A DNA stretch of 64,000 bases from Portulaca oleracea (Eukaryota; Streptophyta; Magnoliopsida; Caryophyllales; Portulacaceae), in assembly GCA_029582165.1 (NCBI GenBank), contig CM055876.1, forward strand, positions 11,052,501-11,116,500. The letters run 5' to 3'. The position numbers were made by a program, and so were the translations under genes. The notes under the pieces were generated by a model that was given only the letters and a program-made list of their open reading frames with translations, did no database searches and had not been told where the DNA came from. Of the stretch, positions 23,251-33,887 are shown piece after piece. The stretch's first letter is position 1, and the number at the start of each line of letters is the position of its first letter.

Positions 23251-25186
23251 ATGACAGGTGAAATTCCAAAAATCAAAATTGTTTAAACTAGGGGCTAAAT
23301 TGTCATTTTGGGCCAGAAATATAATCTCATGGACCCTAGCTGGACCCAGCACAAGCACTGGGCCCACGGCCACGGCCCACGAGATAATCCAACAGACCCA
23401 ACTATCCCGGCCCAAAACAATCCAACGTGAAAAAAACAAAAATTGCGAGTCAAAACCCGCTTGGGTTTTGACCGCCTTATGGCCCAGCAGTCGGCCCAAG
23501 AAGTGGGTCGGCCCAGCAGATTGAAATAAAACCCACCTGGGTTTTATTTCCTCTAGTGGGCCGCTCTTTGGACAAATGGGCCGGAAGACGTGTGAAGAGT
23601 AAAACCCGCCTAGGTTTTATTTCTTGGGCCGTGTACTGAAAACTTTTTTGGTCCATTTTATGGGTTGCAAAACAGTTTCGTTTCCGGTTGAAATATAGAA
23701 ATAAAAGGATCATTCAACATCCTAGCATGCATTAATCTAAACATACTTAAAATAGCTAAAAATCGACAAGATATGGAAAATAAATTCATGCTTGCTCATT
23801 TTTACGCTAAAATAAGTACAAGGGGAGAAATGCAAGAATTACCTTGCCATGAGAGCGGTAAAACCAAACGTGGTTTCAAGATTGAACAATGGGGTCGGAG
23901 GGAACCGCCTCCATGCCAGGGACAAAGTTGCGCCGAGAAGATCGTTCATGGGGCCATGCCACCGCATGAGGAAGAGGTGGATTCCTATGACTCTGGGGTT
24001 GCATCCTTTAAAAACCCAAATTTGCTTCAAAGAATAAGGCTTTCTTTCTAGAGAGAGAAGGAGTAAGCTAGAGATATATGAAGGAAATGAGGATGTGAAT
24101 AAATGAATGAAATGTATTGAATTTATTGAAAGGTTGGGTGAATGTGAACCACTCCTTTCTAAGACCCCCCCGAGATGCGAAATGCGTTTCATTGGCCGGA
24201 AATCCAAAGGCCATTCTCTTGCCACCCAAAAGGGAGACAGTGTGATGTGGCGCAATATCATCCGCATGTGGGTTGAACCCACTTTGATTCCTCCCACGAG
24301 AAAAGAAAAAAAAGAAAGAAAGAAAAATAAGCATAAAACCCGCCTGGGTTTTGTTGCAAACACAGCCCAGAAGGCGTGGCCCAATCGCCTTTGTCAACCC
24401 AGCAGGAGGACTTAAAACCCACCTAGGATTTGTGACAGCTGCAGCCCATATACGCGGCCCAACGCCTCACGGCCGAAGTCCACCATCCAGCTATACAGAC
24501 CGAAGTTTCCAAAGCCCAGGTAAAGATCCGAACCTTCTTTACATTGCAATAAGACTAATACTTGATTTTCTATGACTCTCAGGTCGCCAACAAAGGGCCC
24601 TCCACCATCCAGCTACCGCATAAAAGGTCGCTGTCATCATCATCACCCAGGGGCGTCAGCAGAGTTTCGATGCAATCCCAATCTTGAGCCACCGACATCG
24701 CGCCCGGTGAAGTCTCAAACTTCGAGCCATCGGCATCATGCCCGATGAAGTCTCGATCCCCAAGGCAATCAACATCGCGTCTGGTGAAGTCCTTCGGCAT
24801 CGAAAATGCCAACAATCATCAACACCAGGAAAGACTGGAACCGACACTGGGAAAGACTGGAGCCGACACCGAGAAAAACTGGAACCGACACCGGGAAAGA
24901 CTGGAACCGACACCAGGAAAGACCGGAACCGACACTGGGAAAGACTAGAGAACTTCATAAACCATCAGGATCATGTCCGACAACAATTAAGGCGTCATTC
25001 TCGCCTGAGATCAACAACGACTCATCAACAGTCAGGTAGAGCATCATTCTTGCTGGAGATCATCTTAAAGGAGGCGCATGCCGCCCACAACCACGATGCA
25101 GGACTCAACTTCCAAGCATCACTTCAGGCTTTGCAATCCAAAGTCATATCCTTAGACTACTTTAGCCTTCGTCCTATTCGGACTTG
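23251..25186. other. Noncoding 3' region of the Tat element
   Basis: This is about 1.9 kb with no credible gene. It holds five copies of the AAAACCCGCC-type motif (23452, 23527, 23601, 24335, 24414), a poly-purine stretch near 24300-24330 and a short tandem array at 24826. Frames such as 23839-24384 lack any recognisable domain. Confidence 0.6.
24826..24948 (+). repeat. 21-bp tandem repeat, about six units
   Basis: Units follow GGAAAGACTGGAACCGACACC with small changes. Just upstream (24690-24800) a longer imperfect unit with CATCGCGCCCGGTGAAGTC is repeated about three times. It lies shortly before the purine tract of the Tat element. Confidence 0.9.
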
Positions 25187-25204
25187 ATCAAAGTGGGGGC
25201 TCTC
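25187..25204 (+). promoter_or_regulatory. Polypurine tract of the Tat element
   Basis: CAAAGTGGGGGCTCTC directly precedes the 3' LTR at 25205. A purine tract at this position primes plus-strand DNA synthesis in LTR elements. Confidence 0.75.
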
Positions 25205-26802
25205 TATAGACCCCGGAATTTGTACCGGTATAATCCTAACTCATAAAAATCAGCAAATCACTTGGGCCAAATGATAAACGGGTCATTGGGCCCAAAAGGT
25301 CAAACAATCCGAGCCTAGGAAATCAAAACAGGCTGCCTACTTTCATTAAAACCCCCCTGGGTTTTAACTTTCAAAAGGCAGCCCGCACATAAGTAGGCCC
25401 AAAAGCGCGCCCCGGCCAGAGAGTTAAAAACCCGCCTAGAATTTGAGGTGAGTAGCAGACGTCGTCGTTTGTGCCATGTCAACGATCCGCGTGATAGTCA
25501 AATTAAAACCCGCCTAGGTTTTAATTGTTCTGGCGCCAAAATCTGCATGCATGCAATCCCATGATTATAGCCCCACGTGGTTGACTTCCCCATGACTTCT
25601 CAAAACCCGCTTAGGTTTTGATCCTTGGAGGGCATGATTTGTGGGGTATGGTCCCCTTGGTTTCCCTCTAAACCTCTCACTTCCTCACCTATAAATACCC
25701 CCTCCATTTCACCTTCATCATCAAGCATTCCTATCATCTACTACCATTACTCTACCCTCATTTCACCAACTATCATTATTATCCTACCAAAAACTCTCTT
25801 AAACTCTCTCCACCATATCCATTCTTATCCCCTAATATTATCATAATCTCTCTCATAATCCCCACACCACTCCTATACAATTCACCCAAATCAACCATAT
25901 CTTCATCATCCTATCCGAGGTCATAATCGGGGCTATGTCAAGGAATCCGATCATCACATTCGGGCAACCCACATCAAACAAGGTTTGCTTTTGTCATTAC
26001 TATTGTTGTATTTATCATGTAATTCATTCTTTATTTCCTTTACTTGTACATATTTTATAAAGTGAAAACCGCATTTTATATTGCATGTTTTGAATAATAA
26101 CTTCACGAAATTAATCAAACTTCTCCCCGCTCTCTTTCTTTCAATGTCGATTTTAGTATAGTCTGTTTTATAACAGGCGGATTCGAGAGTTCTTATAACT
26201 CTCGAATTCGTAACCTTACCCCCGAATCTAGAAATCGGGTTCGTAGACCGAAGTCTTTCTTTTCTTACTTTATGGTTTGTCGATTTCCTTAAATCGGCTG
26301 GCGACTCTTTTACATTTTATAAATTTGTTTAATTATTTAAAATGTTCGGTTTTTGCATAAAAATAATTTAAAAAATAATTCAATCTATACCCATTAACAA
26401 TTCAAGGAAGGTCTCGAGGGAAATGGGCCAGAAAGTGATAAAACCTAGGCGGGTTTTATCACTTTTAACTCTTTTTCTCTTTGGGCCAGGGAAGCAAGCG
26501 GCCCAGCCTAGAATCTGCTAAAACCTAGACGGGTTTTAGCAGACTCCAGTGGCCCGCTTGTTTTCTCTTGGGCCTGAAATTAATATTTGGGTCGGGATTA
26601 AATTATTGTTTAATTATTTTGTGTAATTTCGAATAAATTAAATAATAAAAAATAGATTTATAAATAAATAAAGTTTCATCACCCCGAAAACGAATTTTGA
26701 AAATAAAAATATTCTTATTTAAGGATTAAACAATCTTAGTCGGTTCCCGATCGTTTAAGTAGCGCATCACGGAAAAATGTCACTTTTTCCGGGGTACCTA
26801 CA
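25205..26802 (+). repeat. 3' LTR of the Tat element
   Basis: It begins TATAGACCCCGGAATTTG (TG changed to TA) and ends CCGGGGTACCTACA, which mirrors the start. The length is about 1.6 kb. Its first 590 bp matches the 5' LTR. It contains six AAAACCCGCC-type motifs, the last two (26440, 26520) in inverted orientation, and a TATA-like CTATAAATA at 25690. The flank TAAAG does not match TACAA at the 5' side well, so the target duplication has decayed. Confidence 0.8.
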
Positions 26803-27210
26803 TAAAGTAGTAATACTTACATTTTTGTTGTGCATGAGTGCTCCCGAAAAAGAAAAAATGTATTTTTTTTGGACTGCCATCGAGAAGATAGTATAAATAT
26901 TGTGGATTTTGACTTGCGTTTGCTCCCAACATGACACAATGATTCCCATGATGTTTAGTGACTTTACAAACATTGTCCCAATTTTTTGGATTTTTTTTTT
27001 CTAATTTTTATGAGTTTCCCCTTTTTATTCCTTAAAAATCATAATAATTGTTTGGAGTCTCAAAAAAAAAAAAAAACTACAAATTGAGGCTTTAACACAC
27101 CTGGATAGAAACATATAGTAAGTAATACAACAATATAATGGAAATGTTATATAAGATAAAGAAAGCGATTTTTCATAAACTTCACAACAATCCTGACTTT
27201 TCGTATATTA
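26803..27210. mobile_element. MITE copy C, right part (after the Tat element)
   Basis: Immediately after the 3' LTR the sequence aligns with the reverse complement of copy A. Landmarks are TAGTAATACTTAC, GGACTGCCATCGAG, TTTACAAACATTGTCCCAAT, then ATCATAATAATTGTTTGGAG. A decayed end ATCCTGACTTTT lies near 27190. Together with 12576-12625 this is one MITE split by the retrotransposon. Confidence 0.65.
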
Positions 27211-28199
27211 TATGTGTGAAACCAGTGTTGTGGGAAGATATTATACGTGGGTCATGGATTTAGACCGCTATCACTTGCTCACAACAAGTTATCCTTCACA
27301 TACTAGCAACCTCATATGACGGAGTATTAAATCTCCTTTGATCAAGCACTACATTTGACTTGTATGATTATACATGTCTTCTATGACAAGAGACTTAAAG
27401 TGAACAAAGGAATTTTGCAAATGGATTTGTTTGCACAATGACAAGCAACTTTGCGACATCTCCTTACTCTTTTTCGGTAAACTTTTGCGCGATTCTGAAT
27501 TTCATTTTGGAAATTATAATAACACAATTGTAGGTTCGTAGAAGGGTGATCTTTCTTCGACTGGGATTTAAAAGAGGATCAACTTTCTTAAGCGCTAAAT
27601 CTGGTACATAGTGATATAACTATCCTTGGAGTCAGGGGCGGAGCCAGAAAATATTTATTAAGGGGGCCGACTTATTAATATTCTTGTCAACTTTATCATA
27701 AATTTAATTTTCAAATTAGTTATTTTTACTTGTTTATTGAATTTTTATCCAAACTCTTTTATGGTCTTTCACATTCAATCTAGTAGAAAATATACTTATT
27801 AATTTTTAATCCCACAAAGAAGTATAAAACAACGAAAATGTACTCTAGAAAGTCTATCTAAAGTGAGGTTTAGGAGAATTTAGATGTAGACAGTCTTCTC
27901 TATGTGCAAGAATGTATGAAGACATTTATTCTGGTAGACCTAAAAAAAGAACTTTTTTGAAAAAACTCATAATGAAATATAAAGATGAAAAGAATAAGAA
28001 AACATAAGCTTCTAAAACTATGTATCTATAAAATATATTAAAATATTTATAACTTTAGTACTTTATATATATAGTATAAAGTGAGATAATAAAATATACG
28101 TAGCAAACAAAGATGAAATAAATATTATAATTCATACAAAGGGTGAATAAAGTTACAAAAAAAAATTAAAAGAAAGAAAATAATAGAAAATTAAAAAAT
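27211..28199. other. Unassigned AT-rich sequence
   Basis: I see no gene here. The only notable word is GGGGCGGAGCCAG at 27637, a string often seen at the ends of plant DNA transposons, but I found no mirrored partner before the copia element. The rest is low-complexity A/T. Confidence 0.5.
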
Positions 28200-28229
28200 T
28201 AAGAGCAATTTTGATTACTCTTCCCCATC

Positions 28230-28869
28230 TTTGAAAGTTGTTTCCATTAAATTTAATGGTTATGATTTGGAGGCCTGGATGATCTGAGCCTTGAAGATGG
28301 ATGATCTTATCAATTCCAGTGGAGAAATCGCTTTTTGTGCTCCAAGACGAGGCTCATCTGAAAGAACCTCCCCTGACAACATTCAAGCCTTGGCTGCAAA
28401 CACAAAACCTCCCAAAAGAGATTACAAGAAAGAAAAGGCAAGTAAGTACTGCACTTATAGAAATGGGCATGAAAGAGATCAGTGTTTTAAAATCATTGGA
28501 TATCCTGAATGGTTTGACAAGAGAAAGGGAAAAAGGGTAACAACTAATGTAATGTATGAAGATATGGATGATCCTCTAGGCAATGCTACAGATCAAACCT
28601 CTAGAATGGACACAAAGTTCGTCCAGCAGGTTGCACAAGAATTATACAAAATGAATAAGAAACAAAACAGACCCTTGGATCAAATCAAAGGACAACATCA
28701 GCAAATTTTGCAAACGCACAGAATTAGAATGTCCAAGAAGGAGCTTCTGGGAAGCAAAAGAAACCCGATAGTGAATATCTTTCCCATTTTTCAGGTAATA
28801 TCAAAACCAACTTTGAATTTAGCACACACTGTGATCCTGGAAAATGTTTTGAAACAATATGGATCATAG
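28230..28869 (+). pseudogene. Copia gag remnant
   Basis: The N-terminal capsid part is reduced to a short stretch (SIKFNGYDLEAWM) that joins directly to the C-terminal part starting near 28291. The zinc knuckle reads YCTYRNGHERDQCFKIIGYP, where one of the usual cysteines has become Arg, followed by EWFD as in many copia gags. After 28790 the frame shifts into the protease. A large internal deletion is inferred because normal gag would add some 200 residues before the knuckle. Confidence 0.75.
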
Positions 28870-29395
28870 ATACAGGAGCTAGTGATCACATGAGTTTTGA
28901 TCTTTCTTTGTTTAAAACCATAAGGCATCTTGATAAACCCGTATCTATATCCATACTTGATGGAACGATTAAGAAATGTTCCTTGACTGAGGTAATCATT
29001 CTTGATGATAAAATCAAACTCTATAATGTTTTATATATTCCCGACTTTAAATATAATCTCCTATCTATCACCAAGTTGTTGAAAGATCAAGATTTGTATG
29101 TTATATTGTTACCTGACAAGTGTTTATTTCAGGACCCTTTAAGTAAAGTCACTATGGCTATTGCAAATGAAGCACAAGGGCTCTACAGATTGATATACAA
29201 GGCTAAGATCAAGCAAAACCATACATTCAATACTTTAGCTGCAGTATCTGAAACAAACCAGAATGTCTTTAATGCTTCTTTACATACTTTGCATACTAGG
29301 CTAGGGCATACTTCTCTCTAAAAATTGGAACATATTGAGGGATGTAATATTTCCAATAATAATGAAGATTTTTTTTTGTGAAATATGTGTTTATC
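28790..29395 (+). pseudogene. Copia aspartic protease and GAG-pre-integrase region
   Basis: The active site WIIDTGASDHMS lies at 28857-28893, across the frame starting at 28890. The protease continues with LYIPDFKYNLLSITKLL. The pre-integrase zinc region begins with LHTLHTRLGHTSL (His residues present). It is cut by a stop at 29321 and a shift near 29380 before the Cys pair. The enzyme would process the polyprotein. Confidence 0.85.
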
Positions 29396-30660
29396 CAAAT
29401 CTCATAGATTACCTTTTACTAGGAGTACTATAGAAACTTCTTAGTCTTTTCAATTAGTCCATATGGACTTATGGGGACCCTATCGGATTCCCAACATAAA
29501 TGGAGCAAAATATTTTTTAACAATTGTTGATGATTTCACCAGGTGTACCTGGACACAATCATTGCAAAATAAGAAACAAGTCTTGAATGCCATTAATAGG
29601 TTCCTAAATATGGTAGAAACATAGTTTGATTTAAAGGTTAAATGTGTAAGAACTGACAATGGAACTGAATTTTTGCAGGGTGCTTGTGTTTCTTTATTTG
29701 AGTCCAAAGGCATTCTTCACCAGCGATCAATGGTAAGGACACCTCAACAAAATGGGGTGGTAGAGAGAAAGCACAGGCACCTTTTTGACGCTGCTAGGGC
29801 CATCAGACTTCAAGCAGGTTTTTCTAAGTCTTTTTGGGGAGAATGTATTTTAGCTGCAACCTACATAATCAATAAACTTCCCATGAAAAATTTAAACTGG
29901 AAGAGTGCTTTTGAGAGACTTTGTAACATTCAACCAGACCTTACAGAATTGAGAACAATAGGTTGTCTTTGTTATGTTGTAAAATTAGAAGAAAAAGATA
30001 ATTTTGAAAATAAGGCTGTTAAATGTGTTATTCTTGGATATACCTTTGGAATGAAGGGTTATAAACTATATCAATTAGAAAATAAGAGGGTTTTTCATAG
30101 TAGGGATGTTCTTTTCAAAGAACAAATTTTTCCTTTTAAAGAAAATTATAAAAAGACTAAAACAACTTCTGATAACCCTTTTGATCAAATAACATGTGAC
30201 CCTAATTCTGTCTCGAGCCATGGGTTTTCAAAAGACCAGGACCCTCAATTTTCTTTACCCCTTTATGATAATATTTTGTCTTCTCAGCAGCATAACTTGA
30301 CAGGGCATGATATAGCAATTGGTGACAGCTCACAAGGAAATAAAGAATACGTTGAACACACACAAAGGGATCCTATGGAGGATGGTCAACACTTTAATTC
30401 ACCTAACAGGTCTTTATCCACAGTCACAGACATATTTGAAACCAAGAAAGTCTGATGGAGACAACTTAGACAAACTGTCCAGCTGAGTTCACAATGTCAC
30501 ATGAAGACCAAACTTTGGTGCCTTTACAATATAATTCAGATCTGAATGCTGACACAGACAATGACAACATAGGAGTGGATAGGTCCGAAATTAATGTGAG
30601 AAGATTCACTAGACAAAAGCGTGAACCTACTTGGCTGAAAGACTTTGTCCAAATAAAAAA
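29396..30660 (+). pseudogene. Copia integrase
   Basis: The core domain reads VHMDLWGPYRIP and TIVDDFTRCTW (catalytic Asp regions), then KCVRTDNGTEF (second Asp), then GVVERKHRHLFD (the catalytic Glu). These span frames that change near 29445 and at the stop near 29625. The long open frame 29673-30455 covers the C-terminal half and the variable linker (NKRVFHSRDVLF). A stop at 30455 follows, then a short frame (30494) carrying RRFTRQKREPTWLKDFV, the usual linker before RT. That frame is interrupted by the nested element at 30668. Confidence 0.9.
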
Positions 30661-30667
30661 AGGGGTG

Positions 30668-31997
30668 TGTTCGGTTGAAAATTTTGTGGTTATTAGTAGG
30701 GTTGTCGGTCACGAGGATGGGTGTTTAGGCTTGATTTGGGAAATCGGTTTGCGTAGAGGGGTTTTTCAAATGCAAGAAGCAATAAATTATGTAAAGGAAA
30801 GCAATAAATCTAACCTAGGCATGAATCAAAGAAAGCAATATAGATGAAAGAAATTAAGGAAAGCAATAAAAGGAAAGCAATAAAAAGCATGAACAATGAA
30901 ATTAGGGAAAAGAAATTATACCTTTGATGAGCAACATTCAATAAATCTTCAATCTAACTTGGATTTCTCCCGAACAAACAAGAAATCGTGAATTGGATTA
31001 CCAAGGATCCCCAAATTCTCATTAGAAGTAGAATTGGTAACCCTTGACCCTCCTCCTCACTAAAAGTGGATTGGGTGTTTATCACTAGAAAGCTTTTAAA
31101 TCAACATCAGTGGCAATTAGAAAGGGAGAGAGAGAGAGAAAGAGAGAGAGAGAAGGAGAGAGAAAGCTTGAAAACTTCAATGGAGATTTGCTTGAATTAA
31201 GAAAGCTTGAAGAAAGTTGAATGCAAATGCAAGAAATCAATTAAAGCTTGAAGAACAAGAAAGAAGATTTGAAGAACAATAAAGAAAACAATTGAAGGAA
31301 AGCAATTAAATCTGTTCTAATCCTACTCCTAAAACTTAAATAAAAGCTAAGCTAAAAACTAGATAAAAACTAAGATATTAGGTCTGAATTACATTTGGGT
31401 ATTTATAGAAGAAGGAGAAAAAAACCCAAAACCCTAAATTAAGCTCCGCAGCACGCGCATCAGCTCCGCAGATTTCCGCAGAAAATTGGGTGACTCGGGT
31501 GAGTCACTTAGTGACTCGGGCGAGTCAGTAATCTGTCCCGCTCCTTTGGCCTATGTCTTTGTTGCCCCAGAAGCTTGACTCGGGTGAGTCACTTGTTGAC
31601 TCGGGTGAGTCACTTCATCGGGTGAGTCACCTTACGCCATCATCATTCTTGCCCGGAAGCGGCTCGGGTGAGTCACTTACTGACTCGGGTGAGTCAGCCT
31701 TCTGGCCATCATCATTGCTGCCCCAGAAGCTTGACTCGGGTGAGTCACTTACTGACTCGGGTGAGTCGATATACATCTGGCGATCTCCTGCTTTTCCGGT
31801 TCTCGACTCGGGTCTCGGGTTGGCTCGGGAAATCGCTCGGGGATTCCCTAAAAAGCCACAATTAAGCCCAAATTCCTTCTAACTCCTTATTTTCCTACAA
31901 AACACAAAATCATTATATCTAATATATATACAAGGGCTAAAATAAACACAAACACCCTATAAAAGAGATAAAATTCAGCTCGGAACGAGACCGAACA
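30668..31997 (-). repeat. LTR (left copy, 3' LTR by element orientation), 1330 bp
   Basis: It matches 35825-37062 but is 92 bp longer. Most of the difference lies in the TGACTCGGGTGAGTCA cluster at 31490-31770. It contains a GA-rich microsatellite at 31125-31160. Confidence 0.93.
31490..31770. repeat. Cluster of TGACTCGGGTGAGTCA inverted repeats, about nine copies
   Basis: Copies or partial copies lie near 31491, 31510, 31574, 31597, 31618, 31662, 31680, 31733 and 31752. Each pairs TGACTC with GAGTCA around a GGGT centre. TGAGTCA is the core of the GCN4-type bZIP site. Whether these are bound is unknown. Confidence 0.9.
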
Positions 31998-33887
31998 ACA
32001 CTCCAAGACAAGGGTTTGCTCGCCCCGAACAAACTAAAAACAAAGATAAGGACTAGAAAAGAAACTAAAAACCCTAACTCACTTTCGCAGGAATCGCGGA
32101 TGCATTTAGCACATGCATCAAGCCCTTTAAACCCCCCGGTAGCCCGGGTGGACGAGGTATGTCTCGTGAGGGTTTCTAGAAGCTTTACCCACAAACGCCA
32201 CGAGAAAATGGAGAGAGGGAAAGTGAAAAACAAAACAAGTTTGAAAAGAAAAAGGAAAACGACTTTATTTCAAGGAAAAGTGCAATCTCAATCAAGAAAA
32301 CAATATTAATCCTCCAAAAGGAACCGTTATGAGCATCTCACAAACTCCTAACTCAAACAACTGCCAATCTTTTAGATTTTCAATCCCCAACACCTCATGT
32401 AAAGCTGCTTCCCATTTGTGCAAACTCTTAAAGAGTTCTAGCTGATTCCGATTGACCCCTAAGTCTCATACCCGAGCTCAAAAACAAAATGAACATGAAA
32501 CGCAAGAGACGCCCTCCCCCGCATTTGGTTGCCCTTGACTTGGTGAGGGCCGCAGGTGATGCAAGGAAAGGCTCCTCACTTAGCAACACTTAACTTTATT
32601 TTTGGGTTGGGTTTTCCCAACAAATTTTTTAAAGCTTAACGGTCGAGGTTAGTTTTGCGGGGATTGCATGGCCCAAAATTGGGGTTAACCCTCCCAACAC
32701 AGTTTTTTCCATACGCTCCCCCATCGAGAATTCGATATAGGAGGAGCTTAAGGGGTATCAGCGCCATACCGCTAATACCGGTCCTGTGTAGGTCACTAAC
32801 ATTATGGTGGTTAATGTCGTTCAGCCGACACGCCCCACTTAATTCATTGATTTGAGAATTGATTTCTCTTTTGTTTTGTTTTGTTTTCCTTCTTTTCTTT
32901 TGCAAAGAACAAGCTCGGATATGAGTCCCTAGGGTCTCCCAGTTTCAACTAAAACGTGAAGAAAATCAGGGCTCTCGCTATACACTTGATGAAGGGAATC
33001 TCATTAAAGTAAGTCACGACAATCACCCAAGATAGGGTCGAAAATGCTCAGACCGGTTTCTTTTAAAGAAGATTAAGAAAGTCTTCCCAATTTTTGACAA
33101 CAAAATCTAAGAAACGAAACAAAAAACGAAAACAAGGCAAAAACGAAAACTTTAAAAGTTTTTCACTCCCTTTTTTCTCCTTTTTTTTCCTGACACAAAT
33201 GTTTTTAGACTTTTGGACACAAACTACGAAAAGCAAAACTAAAAGACTCAAAACTAGATGGTCTACCGATGACAAATGGAAAATAGCACCTCCACTCCAA
33301 CACAAGACATCACAATGTCTCCATCGTGAGAAGGGTGTCACAAGTAAGGTAGAAAACCTAAAAACACACAAACAAACACATAACAAACAAAAACGGTGGC
33401 CACCCGAGCCCACACGGCTCCAACAACAAGGTATCCCAACATTCACAATCAAGGGGTTCGCCACCCAAAAAGGAAAATCAAGCATGCATCATGGATCGAT
33501 GATAAATTCACATAAAGAGAGGGTGGAAAGAGGTTACCTCAAAATCTTCAATTAAAAGCACTCAATCCACGATCCAAAGAACATCATACAATAGATATTA
33601 AAAATAAATAAGAAAAGCATACTATGTGTGATGGTTCTCATGCAAGATCAAAAGGAAAAATAAACTTTACAAGACATAATGACTAAAGAACTAAGAAAAC
33701 AACTATAATAAGGATCACACTCTTTTTTTTCTTAGACTCGAAAACCGGAATGCAAACTACCCTCCCACTCCAACACAAAGAGGTTGCCATGTCCTCAAAT
33801 GGAAACAGAAGTAGGTAAGCAAGCACCCCAAAATAAAAGAAAAAGAAACACAAAAAGAAAATAAAAAAAGAAAAGAAAGAATACTTA
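31998..33887. other. Noncoding interior of the LARD-like element
   Basis: This is about 1.9 kb without a recognisable domain. Overlapping frames on both strands (for example 33094-33555) are Lys-rich or shadow-like and I do not call them. The minus strand near 32640-32900 is GC-richer but shows no family match. Confidence 0.6.

Larger units (their letters stand above)
12770..26538. repeat. Dispersed near-palindromic 18-mer family AAAACCCGCCTAGGTTTT, 17 copies
   Basis: By eye the copies start at 12770, 12851, 12929, 13026, 20061, 20127, 23452, 23527, 23601, 24335, 24414, 25348, 25427, 25505, 25602, 26440 and 26520. The last two are inverted. All lie inside the Tat element, in LTRs or noncoding 3' regions, never in gag-pol. 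Neighbours within a cluster are 65-100 bp apart and are often separated by GGCCCA or GGGCC words. Confidence 0.9.
12626..26802 (+). mobile_element. Ty3/gypsy retrotransposon, Tat lineage, degenerate
   Basis: The sequence contains, in order, a truncated 5' LTR, a partial gag, protease, RT, RNase H, a second archaeal-type RNase H and integrase. After these come antisense PMD ORFs, a purine tract at 25187-25200 and a 3' LTR. The second RNase H between the first RNase H and integrase is the known signature of the Tat (Ogre/Retand) lineage. The 5' LTR end, primer binding site and gag N-terminus are deleted. Several in-frame stops and deletions hit pol, so it cannot move by itself. Confidence 0.9.

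Noticed and set aside
24738..25187. 149-residue plus-strand ORF in the Tat 3' region
   Set aside because: It is open because it crosses the 21-bp tandem repeat. No domain, and it lies in a noncoding element region.
27630..27660. GGGGCGGAGCCAG as the end of a hAT-type element
   Set aside because: No mirrored terminus or duplication could be found nearby, so I do not call an element.
33063..33555. Overlapping ORFs of about 140-150 residues on both strands of the LARD-like element
   Set aside because: Low-complexity Lys-rich or hydrophobic shadow frames with no start context or motif.
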